This document shows positions 18,118-28,367 of a stretch of 64,000 bases of DNA, one piece after another. Below the pieces are notes generated by a model, which did no database searches, was not told where the DNA came from, and saw only the letters and a list, made by a program, of their open reading frames with translations. A program made the translations under genes and the position numbers. The DNA lies in contig NZ_JBDWLT010000008.1 in assembly GCF_039973015.1 (NCBI RefSeq), forward strand, positions 62,001-126,000, given 5' to 3'. How positions within the stretch are numbered: the stretch's first letter is position 1; each line of letters opens with the position of its first letter. The DNA is from Parvibaculum sp039973015. GTDB lineage: Bacteria > Pseudomonadota > Alphaproteobacteria > Parvibaculales > Parvibaculaceae.

Positions 18118-21100
18118 ATGGGGGTAGCGAAGAGTGTGGCGAAAGTACGTGCCACTGACATAGCCATTGTCGGCATGTCCTGCCGGTTTCCCGGAGGATG
18201 CAATTCTCCGCAAGCCTATTGGGATTTGCTCGCTTCCGGCGGCAATGCCGTAAGCGAAATTCCAGCAGACCGTTGGGATCATTCCCGTTTCAAGCACCCA
18301 AACAAGAAAGCCAGCGGTCGCGCCTATACTTTCGCGGCGGGCACAATCGGAAATATTCGTGGATTCGATGCGGCCTTTTTCGGCATCTCCCCCCGTGAAG
18401 CCGATGCGATGGATCCGCATCAGCGAATGCTTCTCGAACTGGCATGGGAAGCGCTGGAATCCGGCGGGCAGATCCCCGAACAATACGAAGGCAAAAACTG
18501 CGCGGTTTATGTAGGAATTTCGTCTACGGAGTACGGCTCCATACAACAAGGCGATTCCGACGGCGCGAATGCATACATGATGCTTGGCACGACACTCTCG
18601 ATCGCGGCCAACAGGGTTTCCTATCAATTCGATCTGCGCGGCCCGAGCATGGCCATCGACACGGCCTGTTCTTCTTCGCTTGTCGCACTCAACGAAGCGC
18701 TCAATGCGTTGTGGGCGGGGCGTTCCGAAATGGCAGTGGTCGGCGGCATCAGCCTTCTTGTCAGCCCCTTTCCCTATGTGGGCTTTTCGAAGGCGACAAT
18801 GCTTTCCGAGTACGGCCTCTGTCGGGCCTTTGGTGCCAATCCAGGTGGCTATGTTCGTGGCGAAGGCGGTGGCGTGGTCGTCATCAAGCCTCTAGCGGCT
18901 GCTTTGCGAGACGGCGACCCGATTCATGCTGTGATTGCCGGGGCAGGCTCCAACGCCGACGGGCGCACAAACGGCATCGCCCTTCCCTCCCATGAAACGC
19001 AGAGCGCGCTCATTGAGCAAACGCTCGCGAAATTCGACATAGGTCCTGCTGATATAGACTTCTTCGAAGCACATGGCACGGGAACCGCCGTGGGCGATCC
19101 GGCCGAGAGCAAAACTATTGGGCACGCCATTGCCCAAAAGAGGCCCCCGGAACGCGGGCCTCTTCCGATAGGTTCAGCCAAATCCAATATCGGCCATCTG
19201 GAGCCCGCGTCCGGTATGGCCGGCCTTTTCAAAGCCGTGCTTGCAATTCGCAACCGCGCCGTACCGAAAACACTGCACGCCGAAGAACTCAATCCCGACA
19301 TCGACTTCGAAGGGCTCAACATCAGTCCCGTGCAGCAGTTGATGCCGCTGCATGTCTCGGGGAGGCCAATATATGCCGGGCTCAATTCGTTCGGATTTGG
19401 CGGTGCCAATGCAACTGTGATCCTGCGCGAACACATGGAAGAAGCGCGCGAGACAGCGCATGGCGATACCGTCCCACCGCTTCTCCTCTCTGCCAAGTCT
19501 TCCGCCGCCTTACAGCAAATGGCGCAGCAATATGCTCATCTGCTACAGCAGTCGGCCGACAGCGAGTTTTATAACATCGCCTATACGTCCGCCTTCCGGC
19601 GCGCGCGCCTCAAGAACCGGCTGATCGTCGAAGGCGGTAGCCGGATCGAGATAGCGGAAGCCCTTCATGCTTATGCAGCAGGTGACGAAAGCCCTGCTGT
19701 TTCCGGAGAGGCATTTTCCCGCACAGGCAAGGTCGGCTTCGTTTTCAATGGCAATGGCGCGCAATGGGCTGGCATGGGCCGGAGGGCCTATGCCGAGAGC
19801 AATACATTCCGTATGCGGGTCGATGAGGTTGACTCGCTGATTGACGCAATTGCGGGATGGTCTCTTGTCGAAGTCCTCCACGCGGAAGATGCTTCAGAAC
19901 AGCTACAGCGTACAGAGCTTGCCCAGCCTGCGCTGCTCGCCATTCAGCTTGCGCTTGTTTCCTGCCTTGCGGAACTTGGACTGAAACCCGATGCCGTTTC
20001 CGGTCACAGCGTGGGAGAGGTGGCCGCCGCTTATGTATCCGGGGCCATCGGGCTCGAACAGGCCGTCCGCCTCATTCTTGCAAGGTCCGACGCGCAAGGA
20101 AAAACACGTGGTCACGGGCGCATGGCTGCGGCAGGCCTTTCGCCAGAGCAGGCTCGAGAAATTGCGGAAGCGTCGGGCGGAAAGATAGAGCTTGCGGCGA
20201 TCAACAGTCCGAGTTCCGTGACACTCGCTGGCGACGAGGAAGCGCTGGTTGCGCTTGGCGTTCGCATGGACGAACAGAAAACATTCTATCGGGTACTCGA
20301 TCTCGATTACGCTTTTCATAGCCATGTGCTTGATCCGGTGCGTGCCTATTTTCTGGACGTGGTCGGAAAGATCGACTGCACATCAACGCACACCCCTTTT
20401 TACTCGACGGTAAAAGGACGGAAAACATCGGGCGGGGAGCTCGGAGCTTCCTACTGGTGGGACAATGTGCGCAAGCCTGTCCAGTTCCAGGATTCTATCC
20501 TTGCGATGATCGAGGATGGCATCGATGTGCTGATAGAAATCGGTCCGCACGCAATTCTGCAGCCATATCTACGCCAAATTCTTCGTGAGGCTGGACGCGA
20601 GAGTGTACCCATTCCCTCCTTCATGAAGACCGGAGATGGCTTGTCGGCTCTGAAGCGCGTACGCGACGTAGCGTTTTGCGCCGGTGCGTCAATCGACCTT
20701 GCACGTTTCTTTCCCGAGAAAGGCCGTTGCGTCCCACTACCTTCCTATCCATGGCAGCATGAAGACCACTGGCTTCACGCAACGCCGGAAGCCGAGGGAC
20801 CGACTTTTCAGCACCGTGAGGGAGTTTTTCTCGGCGCGCGCGCGCAGCAAGGGCACGCAACCTGGGAAAATCAGGTCGACGCCGAACTTTTTCCCTTTCT
20901 CGCGGATCACAATGTTGGCGGATCCGTGGTCTTTCCCGCAGCGGGTTATGTGGAACTGGCGCTCGAGGCCGCAACAGCACTCTATAATGGCGAAGGCCGT
21001 GAAGTGGAGATGCTGGAAATCCGCAGACCAATTGTCTTCACCCGCGGGCAGGTAATAAACATTCGCTTTGTCCATGATGAGGACGACAAGGCTTTCCGCA

Positions 21101-24100
21101 TCGAAACACGCAAGCGGATGAGCGACGACCGTTGGTCAGTGAACGCCGTCGGCAGAATCGCGCCGACTGTTTTCGAGGCGGCTGACGCACCTCAACCACG
21201 GGAAATAACCGGCGAGATGACGGAGGTTGACCGCGAAACTCATTACCAAATCGCGGCGGGGCTCGGTCTTGATTATGGGCCAGCCTTTCAGACGGTGGAC
21301 TCTATCAAGGTTTCCGACAACGACGCGGTGGTCATTCTCCGCTCGCCAGAGACAGAAGCCGGTGCTTCCTTTGTTCTTCATCCCTCCGTTCTCGACGGCT
21401 GCCTTCAGAGTCTGTTTTCGATTTTATTCGCGCAGGGCGTCAGAGAGACGAACGCTTACCTGCCTTATCAAGTTGGCCGCATAAAAGTATTTCAACCTCA
21501 TACGGCAATCGTTCGTTGCGACACGCACCTTCGAGTGAAGACAGAGAAATCACTGGTCGCTGATTTCACCCTGTTTGACGATCGGGGGAATTGCGTTGCA
21601 GAGGCAACAGGCTTCCGCTTTCTTCGGGCTGATCTCAAGCAAGGCGCTGGTACAGGCGCACGCCGGTTCCGCTTCGAACTGTTGCCGCTGGATCACGTAA
21701 CACCGGAATGCGAGACCCCCGATGCGCTGGAAATCGCACAGGCACTTGATTTCAAAGAGCGCAACTCGGCCACAGGCGGACACGCCGGACCCGACCTCGA
21801 CGCGATCGCGGAAGATCTCTTTCACGCCCCCACTACTGACTGTGTGACGCAAAATGGCGCGGGCAAGGTCGGCAGTGATATGTGGCGAGATGCCTTCGCC
21901 CGATACCCCGCCTATCTCGCCGAACTCAACACACTGATGCAACGCAGCTTCCTCCGCCCAGGTGAGGAGCTCAATATCGAGCTTCGGGATCACCTGCTGG
22001 ACAGTTCGCCGAGCCTTGCCCCCGCCCGCGCCTTGCTGAAGGATGCGCTGACGGCTATTGCGGCGTCATGGCCTTCGAACCGAAGAATCCGTATTCTCGA
22101 AATCGGTACTGCGAATTCTATCGTCCGCGAAATCAATTCCATCGGCGCAAAGGGGACCGTCGACTACACGATCGTTTCTGAAGATGCCGAGCGAGTCGAA
22201 AGCCTCGGCATGGAAATCGAGAATGGCGATGTGCGGTTCCTTCATATGGATTTCGCAGGTCTTCTATCAGAAGCCGACCAAAAGAAACTCGGCTGCTTCG
22301 ATGTGGTGATCTGCCCCCTGCCCGCTGCTTCGAGCGGTATCACGACCATGCTGCGCGCAAATGTTCGCGATGTGCTCGTACCCGGCGGCCTTCTGCTAAT
22401 TTCCGAGCCTGTTCCCGCGCGTTGGGTCGACTTCGCTCTACACGGATACGAGGCGAACGGCGACCATGTGAAGGCGCTTCCACCGGGGGCTCTTTCGACA
22501 CTACTTGCCGACGACGGGTTTTTGAACATACAAACAACGCAGGCCGGATGCGGCAGTGTCATCGTTGCCGACGCCCCTCAACCGCGTGAAATGCGGCAGG
22601 CCTCCCCTCGCTCGGCGATGGACGCAGTCGGAACTGGCTGGCTTGTGGTTTTCGATCCGGCATCGGAAGATGCTGCTTGCGCCCAGATGGTATGTGAGGC
22701 CCTACAGAATTCGGGCGCAATTGCCATCGAAGCCCACGCTCGAACTCACGACGGGTCCGGTGGCGAGGCGGCCCTTATGCTCGACCCGGATGTCGAGGAT
22801 CAGTGGACAGAAACCTACGAAGCGATCTCTGCGACCGGCATCGATCTGAAGGGTGTCGTATTGATCGGAAGCATTTCCTCCGATGCGCGGCCAGGCTGGA
22901 GCACACTTCTTGCTGCACGGGCAATGTCGAAAATGGCGTTCGACCCGATGCCTCGTCTCCACATCGTCACGATGAATGCATCCAGCTTCCGTTCAACCGG
23001 TCAAGTGAACCTCGTGCAGGCACCACTTTGGGGTATCGGCCGCGTGATCGCGAACGAAGTCCCGAAATCTCGCACGCGCATGATAGACATGCTTGGAGCA
23101 CCACATGAAAGAATAAAGCTAGCTTCCAGGCTCGCCGCTTCCCTTCTCGAGATTGAGGCTGAACCGGAAATCGTTATCGGAAGCGACGGTATTTTTGCGC
23201 CTCGTTTGCGTGTGGCGGACGCACAGTATAACGAAGAAGGCGGTGCGCAAAAGCTATGCTTTACATCTGGTCGTCTTGGTTCGCTGGCGTGGACGTCGGT
23301 GTCCATTCCTGTTCCAGGACCTGACGATATTGTCGTTGCGCCGAGAGCCGCTGGGCTCAACTTCCGCGATGTGATGTATGCGCTTGGCGTACTTCCAGAA
23401 GAAGCTCTCGAAGCCGGATTTGCAGGTGCGAGTCTGGGCATGGAAGCGGCGGGCATCGTCGTCGCAACTGGCAAGGATGTAAAAGGCTTTCAGACAGGTG
23501 ACGAGGTCATCTGTTTTGCGCCCCACTGTTTCGACAGCCATATCGTTACGCCTGCAAAAGCAGCCGTTCACAAACCTCGTCAAATCGGCTTTGAGGAAGC
23601 TGCGACGATCCCCACGGCCTTTTTCACTGTGCAATACGCGCTCGAATATCTGGCGCGGACACGCAAAGGCGAACGCGTTCTGATTCACGGCGCGGCAGGC
23701 GGCGTAGGTCTTGCTGCCATACAAGTTGCGCAACACCTCGGTGCCGAAATCTTCGTTACTGTCGGCACCACGGAGAAGCGCCAACTTGTCATGAAACTCG
23801 GCATCCCTGCCGACCGAATTTTCGATTCGCGTTCACTACACTTCGCAGATGACATCATGCATGTCACGAATGGCGAAGGCGTGGATGTCGTACTCAATTC
23901 GCTTGCAGGGGAAGCAATCTATCGCAATCTCGGCTTGTTGCGTCCGTTCGGGCGGTTCCTTGAACTGGGCAAACGCGACTTCTACGAAAACAATCGCATT
24001 GGCCTGAAGTTCTTTCGCAACAATCTCACCTATTTTGGTATCGATGCCGACCAATTGATGGTCGAACGTCCGGAGCTCGCACAGGATCTTTTCGCAGATC

Positions 24101-25488
24101 TCATCAAACGTTTCGAGGATGGCATCTATACCCCACTTCCCTATCGCGCCTTTGACGCAGCGCGCATTTCGGATGCGTTCCGGCTGATGCAGAAATCGGG
24201 GCATACAGGCAAAATCATCGTACGTCCTCCACTTGCGCCGGTTCCATCCTTACGCCGCCAGCATCCCGATTTCACGGTTCGTCCCGATGCCTCGGTCTTT
24301 GTTTCCGGCGGCTTGTCCGGCTTTGGTCTCGCTACCGCACGCTGGTTCGCGGCCAAGGGTGCCGGTGGCCTGGTGCTCGCGGGCCGCTCCGGTCCTTCGA
24401 GCCCCGAAGCCAAGCTGGCTGTCGCCGAACTCGAAGCTCTCGGCGTTAAAGTCATTGCGCGCGCCTGCGACGTTACAAACATTGATTCCGTTACAGCGCT
24501 TTTCGATGAAGCAGAAAGCGCGGGGGTGCCCGTACGAGGAATTATTCACGCCGCCGCCGTGTTCGACGATGCAACACTCGAATCTCTGAGTTCGAACCAG
24601 TACCAGCGGGTCATTGAACCGAAGATTCTGGGCGGACTTACGCTTCACAATGCGAGTCTCGGACGGGAAATCGATTTCTTCGTCTTCTATTCTTCAATTA
24701 CGACCGCATTCGGCAATCCGGGACAGGCGAACTACGTTGCAGCCAACAGCTTCCTTGAAGCGCTGGCGCAGCACCGGCGCGCCCAGAATCTACCTGCACA
24801 AGCCATCGGCTGGGGAGCTATTGGTGATGCCGGCTATCTTGCTCGGAATGAGGCAATCCGCGATCAACTCGCAGCGAAACTCGGTGCCGATCCGCTGACT
24901 ACAGACGGCGCCATGGCATTCCTCGAGGAGCTCCTTTCTGGCGGGCAGACGAATCTTTATGCCGGTGATATCAATTGGCAGCGACTGCGCTCCGGCCTCC
25001 CCACACTTCAATCGCGGATTTATGGTGAGGTGACGACAAAAGCCGGGAGAGAAGAAGCGGTAGATGGCGAGGACGCTCTCGCCCGCATACAGCACATGTC
25101 ACCCGCAGAAGCTCTGGAGTTCGTCGCGGTTATTCTCTCTGAGGAGGTGGGGCAGGTCCTTCGGCTTGCTCCGGAAAAGATCGACAGAAATAAACCTGTG
25201 TTCGATCTTGGTATGGACTCACTGATGGCACTCGAATTGAAGCTGAGCATGGAAGATCGCTTCCAGATAGACGTGCCTGTTATGGCACTTTCCGACGGCG
25301 GCACTATCAATCGGCTCGCCGAACAGGTTGTCCGGCAGGTTCGCGGCGGTGACGTCGAAGAAGAACTCTTGCCTAACGGAGTTCAGGCAATTATTTCCAG
25401 ACACGTCAACGATGACGACATTGAAAATCTGAACCGCACAGAAGACACTGGCGGCAGTTCCTCTGACAAAATGCAATTTGGCACGTGA
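18118..25488 (+). CDS. rkpA: RkpA-type single-module type I polyketide/fatty-acid synthase (KS-AT-DH-psiMT-ER-KR-ACP)
   Basis: A 2456-residue fully reducing synthase. KS (residues about 14-425): DTACSSS with Cys184, EAHGTGT with His319 and NIGHLEP with His360. AT (about 538-860): GHSVGE with Ser631 and a YAFHSH specificity motif, closer to malonyl than methylmalonyl type. DH (about 880-1170): HNVGGSVVFP with His931 and HPSVLDG. A methyltransferase-like region near 1325 (ILEIGTANS) looks degenerate. ER (about 1715-2030): NFRDVMYALG and GAAGGVGLAA. KR (about 2060-2300): VSGGLSGFGLA and Tyr2206. ACP: DLGMDSLMALEL with Ser2368. There is no thioesterase. ATG at 18118 is preferred to TTG 18052. Size and partner resemble RkpA of rhizobial K-antigen loci. 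An iterative mode making a saturated acyl-ACP is inferred. Confidence 0.92.
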   Translation: MGVAKSVAKVRATDIAIVGMSCRFPGGCNSPQAYWDLLASGGNAVSEIPADRWDHSRFKHPNKKASGRAYTFAAGTIGNIRGFDAAFFGISPREADAMDPHQRMLLELAWEALESGGQIPEQYEGKNCAVYVGISSTEYGSIQQGDSDGANAYMMLGTTLSIAANRVSYQFDLRGPSMAIDTACSSSLVALNEALNALWAGRSEMAVVGGISLLVSPFPYVGFSKATMLSEYGLCRAFGANPGGYVRGEGGGVVVIKPLAAALRDGDPIHAVIAGAGSNADGRTNGIALPSHETQSALIEQTLAKFDIGPADIDFFEAHGTGTAVGDPAESKTIGHAIAQKRPPERGPLPIGSAKSNIGHLEPASGMAGLFKAVLAIRNRAVPKTLHAEELNPDIDFEGLNISPVQQLMPLHVSGRPIYAGLNSFGFGGANATVILREHMEEARETAHGDTVPPLLLSAKSSAALQQMAQQYAHLLQQSADSEFYNIAYTSAFRRARLKNRLIVEGGSRIEIAEALHAYAAGDESPAVSGEAFSRTGKVGFVFNGNGAQWAGMGRRAYAESNTFRMRVDEVDSLIDAIAGWSLVEVLHAEDASEQLQRTELAQPALLAIQLALVSCLAELGLKPDAVSGHSVGEVAAAYVSGAIGLEQAVRLILARSDAQGKTRGHGRMAAAGLSPEQAREIAEASGGKIELAAINSPSSVTLAGDEEALVALGVRMDEQKTFYRVLDLDYAFHSHVLDPVRAYFLDVVGKIDCTSTHTPFYSTVKGRKTSGGELGASYWWDNVRKPVQFQDSILAMIEDGIDVLIEIGPHAILQPYLRQILREAGRESVPIPSFMKTGDGLSALKRVRDVAFCAGASIDLARFFPEKGRCVPLPSYPWQHEDHWLHATPEAEGPTFQHREGVFLGARAQQGHATWENQVDAELFPFLADHNVGGSVVFPAAGYVELALEAATALYNGEGREVEMLEIRRPIVFTRGQVINIRFVHDEDDKAFRIETRKRMSDDRWSVNAVGRIAPTVFEAADAPQPREITGEMTEVDRETHYQIAAGLGLDYGPAFQTVDSIKVSDNDAVVILRSPETEAGASFVLHPSVLDGCLQSLFSILFAQGVRETNAYLPYQVGRIKVFQPHTAIVRCDTHLRVKTEKSLVADFTLFDDRGNCVAEATGFRFLRADLKQGAGTGARRFRFELLPLDHVTPECETPDALEIAQALDFKERNSATGGHAGPDLDAIAEDLFHAPTTDCVTQNGAGKVGSDMWRDAFARYPAYLAELNTLMQRSFLRPGEELNIELRDHLLDSSPSLAPARALLKDALTAIAASWPSNRRIRILEIGTANSIVREINSIGAKGTVDYTIVSEDAERVESLGMEIENGDVRFLHMDFAGLLSEADQKKLGCFDVVICPLPAASSGITTMLRANVRDVLVPGGLLLISEPVPARWVDFALHGYEANGDHVKALPPGALSTLLADDGFLNIQTTQAGCGSVIVADAPQPREMRQASPRSAMDAVGTGWLVVFDPASEDAACAQMVCEALQNSGAIAIEAHARTHDGSGGEAALMLDPDVEDQWTETYEAISATGIDLKGVVLIGSISSDARPGWSTLLAARAMSKMAFDPMPRLHIVTMNASSFRSTGQVNLVQAPLWGIGRVIANEVPKSRTRMIDMLGAPHERIKLASRLAASLLEIEAEPEIVIGSDGIFAPRLRVADAQYNEEGGAQKLCFTSGRLGSLAWTSVSIPVPGPDDIVVAPRAAGLNFRDVMYALGVLPEEALEAGFAGASLGMEAAGIVVATGKDVKGFQTGDEVICFAPHCFDSHIVTPAKAAVHKPRQIGFEEAATIPTAFFTVQYALEYLARTRKGERVLIHGAAGGVGLAAIQVAQHLGAEIFVTVGTTEKRQLVMKLGIPADRIFDSRSLHFADDIMHVTNGEGVDVVLNSLAGEAIYRNLGLLRPFGRFLELGKRDFYENNRIGLKFFRNNLTYFGIDADQLMVERPELAQDLFADLIKRFEDGIYTPLPYRAFDAARISDAFRLMQKSGHTGKIIVRPPLAPVPSLRRQHPDFTVRPDASVFVSGGLSGFGLATARWFAAKGAGGLVLAGRSGPSSPEAKLAVAELEALGVKVIARACDVTNIDSVTALFDEAESAGVPVRGIIHAAAVFDDATLESLSSNQYQRVIEPKILGGLTLHNASLGREIDFFVFYSSITTAFGNPGQANYVAANSFLEALAQHRRAQNLPAQAIGWGAIGDAGYLARNEAIRDQLAAKLGADPLTTDGAMAFLEELLSGGQTNLYAGDINWQRLRSGLPTLQSRIYGEVTTKAGREEAVDGEDALARIQHMSPAEALEFVAVILSEEVGQVLRLAPEKIDRNKPVFDLGMDSLMALELKLSMEDRFQIDVPVMALSDGGTINRLAEQVVRQVRGGDVEEELLPNGVQAIISRHVNDDDIENLNRTEDTGGSSSDKMQFGT

Positions 25489-26858
25489 CGCACCCTGAAA
25501 AACCAGAGAAGCCCAGGCTGTCCAAGGAGTCGAAGGAGGAGGCGCTCCGCCGTATCCTGAAGAAGCACGGCAGCGCTGACGGGCAAGCAAAGGGAGCGTC
25601 CGTTCAACCTTCTGGAAGTGTTCCCGAATCCCACTACCGCATCGATAAGTTTGCCGACTATCAAGCGCTCACCCTGCAACGCGAACTCGCGAAGAAGGTT
25701 GATCTTGAAAGCCCCTACTTCCTTGAACATGACAAACTGGCGCGCGATACAGCCTTCATCGGCGGCAAGGAATACGTCAATTTTGGGACCTACAACTATC
25801 TCGATCTGAATGGCCACCCGCGGGTAAACAACGCCGCTCACCAGGCGATGCTCAAATACGGCACTTCGGCCTCGGCCAGTCGCCTTGTATCCGGTGAAAG
25901 ACCGCCGCACCGGGAGCTCGAGTCACTGATTGCCAAAATTCATGGCACACCTGCAGCGATCACATTCGTTTCCGGCCATGCAACAAACGTATCGACCATC
26001 GGAACGCTTCTCGGCAAACGCGATCTCATCCTGCACGACAGATTGATTCATAATTCCATGCTGCAGGGGGCGCTTCTCTCCGGCGCCACGCGACAGCCCT
26101 TCGATCATAATGATGTGAAGGGACTTGACGAGCTGCTGACACGCTCCCGCCGCAAGTTCGAGAAAGTTCTTATCTGCATCGAAGGCATTTATTCGATGGA
26201 TGGGGATATGCCCCCTCTACCCGACTTCATCGAAGTTGCGCGCAAGCACAAGGCGCTCATCATGATTGACGAAGCGCATTCTCTTGGTGCTTTGGGGGCA
26301 CGCGGATACGGAATTTCCGAACATTTCGGCATTGACCCATCTGAAGTCGACATCTGGATGGGGACACTCTCAAAAACACTGGCTGGCTGTGGCGGCTATA
26401 TTGCAGGCTCGGAAGCGCTGATAACGCTGCTCAAGCATTCCGCTTCCGGCTTCCTCTATTCGGTCGGCATGCCGCCCCCTATCGCGGCGGCGTCACTCGA
26501 AGCAATTAGAATCATGGAGGAAGAACCTGAACGCGTAAGGAAACTTCAGGCCAACGGAAAGCTGATGCTTGACCTCGCTCGGGCAGCCGGACTTAATACC
26601 GGATATGCAATCGGCTCACCGGTTCTCCCTATTATCACGGGAAGCTCCTTGCTTGCTGCGCGGCTCTCTAAGGCGCTTTTCGAAGCCGGCATCAATGCGC
26701 CACCAATCATTTATCCCGCTGTAGAAGAACGTGTGGCGCGGTTGCGCTTCTTCATCTCAAGCGCGCACAGCGAAGAGCAAATCCGTTTCACCATAAATGA
26801 AACAGCCACTCAGTTACGTCTCCTCACCAACGGCCAGGCGAATATAGCGACGGACTAG
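25485..26858 (+). CDS. rkpG: RkpG-type alpha-oxoamine synthase (AONS/KBL/SPT family, PLP)
   Basis: A 457-residue PLP enzyme of the alpha-oxoamine synthase family, which condenses an acyl thioester with an amino acid and releases CO2. Motifs: NFGTYNYLDLNGHP, ASRLVSGERPPHRELE, MIDEAHSLGALG, and TLSKTLAGCGG with the internal-aldimine Lys297. An N-terminal extension of about 60 residues is Lys/Glu-rich. The GTG start at 25485 overlaps the stop of rkpA (GTGA), so the two proteins are made together and the PKS-bound acyl chain is the likely substrate. The closest known counterpart is RkpG of rhizobial capsule regions. Serine, glycine or another amino acid as co-substrate cannot be decided from sequence. 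Confidence 0.92.
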   Translation: MTHPEKPEKPRLSKESKEEALRRILKKHGSADGQAKGASVQPSGSVPESHYRIDKFADYQALTLQRELAKKVDLESPYFLEHDKLARDTAFIGGKEYVNFGTYNYLDLNGHPRVNNAAHQAMLKYGTSASASRLVSGERPPHRELESLIAKIHGTPAAITFVSGHATNVSTIGTLLGKRDLILHDRLIHNSMLQGALLSGATRQPFDHNDVKGLDELLTRSRRKFEKVLICIEGIYSMDGDMPPLPDFIEVARKHKALIMIDEAHSLGALGARGYGISEHFGIDPSEVDIWMGTLSKTLAGCGGYIAGSEALITLLKHSASGFLYSVGMPPPIAAASLEAIRIMEEEPERVRKLQANGKLMLDLARAAGLNTGYAIGSPVLPIITGSSLLAARLSKALFEAGINAPPIIYPAVEERVARLRFFISSAHSEEQIRFTINETATQLRLLTNGQANIATD

Positions 26859-26873
26859 AGGCCTCGTTGTGCC

Positions 26874-27242
26874 TTATAGGCCGACGACTGTGTTCCAGCC
26901 ATTGCTGGTAAGGCACACGGCACTTACCTGTGTCTTGCGAAGAGTTGTATCGGTCAGGATGACGCGCTTGCAACGGTCACCCGCAGCGGAAATATACTCT
27001 GCGCCAACATGTACCCGCGCTTGAGAACCCGACGCCATTCTTACAACACCGGTCGCACCGTGAGAGACACCAGTGGCATATGCCGCCACGGGATCGCCTG
27101 GGGCAGCGGGCACAATAGCTGCATCCTGGACTGGCATGGAGGCAGACCCCGTATTGTCCATTGTCGCGCAGCCAGCGAGAACAACACAAAGCCAAGCCAA
27201 AAGAACCGGCTTCACTGTCATGTTTCGTCCGGACAATTTCAT
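26874..27242 (-). CDS. Small putative outer-membrane lipoprotein
   Basis: A 122-residue protein. The start chosen is ATG at 27242, eight bases after GAGGGG; longer starts exist. A signal peptide ends in the lipobox LAGC (VLLAWLCVVLAGC), so a lipid-anchored envelope protein is expected. The mature part is Ala/Gly/Val-rich, contains two cysteines (DRCKRVIL and AVCLTS) and has no domain that I recognise. It is the last gene of the capsule-export operon, 61 bases after the preceding glycosyltransferase, and converges on rkpG with only 15 bases between the stops. A role in export or anchoring is possible but is only inferred from position. Confidence 0.72.
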   Translation of the reverse strand: MKLSGRNMTVKPVLLAWLCVVLAGCATMDNTGSASMPVQDAAIVPAAPGDPVAAYATGVSHGATGVVRMASGSQARVHVGAEYISAAGDRCKRVILTDTTLRKTQVSAVCLTSNGWNTVVGL

Positions 27243-27303
27243 CTTCGAACCCCTCATTTCCCAGCGGCAGCAAGACGCAAGCTTAGCACACAACGTTTCC
27301 ATT

Positions 27304-28359
27304 TCAGTCTTTCGAATCTTTGGCAAAAAGAGACAGAAGCGCAGGCGGTGTCGAGATACTAGCGGGCCAATCGACCCCGGAAGTCAACTGCCGACGAAGG
27401 GGCAGGTCTTCCACCAATGTCGCCAGTGCTTCAATCCATGCTGCCGGATCTTGCGCGGCACGAAGTAAGCCATTCTCTCCATCGCGGACCACGCAATCGT
27501 AAGGCTGTCCATCCGCGTAGATACCTGTGGCGCCGAAGCGTGCGATATCCAGATACTTTACCCATGATCGCGCCCTGTTGAAGGGGGTGGCCAATAGTGG
27601 TGCCAGCCCGATATCGAAACGGGCGGTGCGACTCCGCTCAAGATAGTCAGGCCAAGCAAAAGCGGGCCTCACAGCAACGCGTTCAAGTCCCTTGTAGAGC
27701 GACCTGACCGCACTATCCCCGACGATTTCGAAACATACGTTTGGATAGCGATCATGGATAGGCCCCACGATCTGACGCAACCAGCGCCTCTCGGTGCGAT
27801 GCGTCTTTTGCCCATGATAGAAAACCCTCACCCACCCTTGATCCGCTTCTTCCCGCTCGCGCGGTAAGGCGAATGGTTCAGGCAGAGGATCTATTCGATG
27901 CGTAGGCCCGGATTGCGCCAGACGGTCTGCCAGAACATCCGACGCGGCCCATATCTCGCTGGTCACACGGGCAAGCCTGCGGGCAAAACGCAGCCAGAAG
28001 TGAGCCATGACAGCCCGATAGTGAAGGGGCAAATCTCTGTCTCCAACAGACGCGGCAATGTCGTCATCGAGAAGCCAAGCGACACCGCTCAGCTTCGTTC
28101 CGGCGCGCTCGATCTCAGCGATGGAAATGCTATCCACGTATCGCACAACGATAATGAATGCATCCTCAAGAGGCACAGGACAGGCCTCGCCCAGCGTCCA
28201 ATAGATGACGGGCAAGAAGCCGTCCGACAGCCTTCTGCGCAGATAGAGATCGCGTGTAGGCGAAATCCTTTGGGCCAGGACCACGATCCGGGCGGGCGCT
28301 CTATCGTACTCCCCGCCGCATCGGAATGCGGCGGAGTAGTCGCGAATGCTCTCAAACAT
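27304..28359 (-). CDS. Glycosyltransferase, GT4-like
   Basis: A 351-residue protein with a weak GT-B appearance: RIVVLAQRISPTRDLYLRRR at the N-terminus, VAWLLDDDIAAS in the middle, VRVFYHGQKTHRTERRWL at the start of the C-terminal lobe, and FDIGLAPLLATPFNRARSW with KYLDIARFGATGIYAD, which resembles the nucleotide-sugar site of GT4 enzymes. No membrane helix is seen. The gene starts eight bases after the kpsD stop and is part of the export operon. It could add a linker or first repeat sugar, but its substrate is not known. Confidence 0.75.
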   Translation of the reverse strand: MFESIRDYSAAFRCGGEYDRAPARIVVLAQRISPTRDLYLRRRLSDGFLPVIYWTLGEACPVPLEDAFIIVVRYVDSISIAEIERAGTKLSGVAWLLDDDIAASVGDRDLPLHYRAVMAHFWLRFARRLARVTSEIWAASDVLADRLAQSGPTHRIDPLPEPFALPREREEADQGWVRVFYHGQKTHRTERRWLRQIVGPIHDRYPNVCFEIVGDSAVRSLYKGLERVAVRPAFAWPDYLERSRTARFDIGLAPLLATPFNRARSWVKYLDIARFGATGIYADGQPYDCVVRDGENGLLRAAQDPAAWIEALATLVEDLPLRRQLTSGVDWPASISTPPALLSLFAKDSKD

Positions 28360-28367
28360 CGGTGAAC

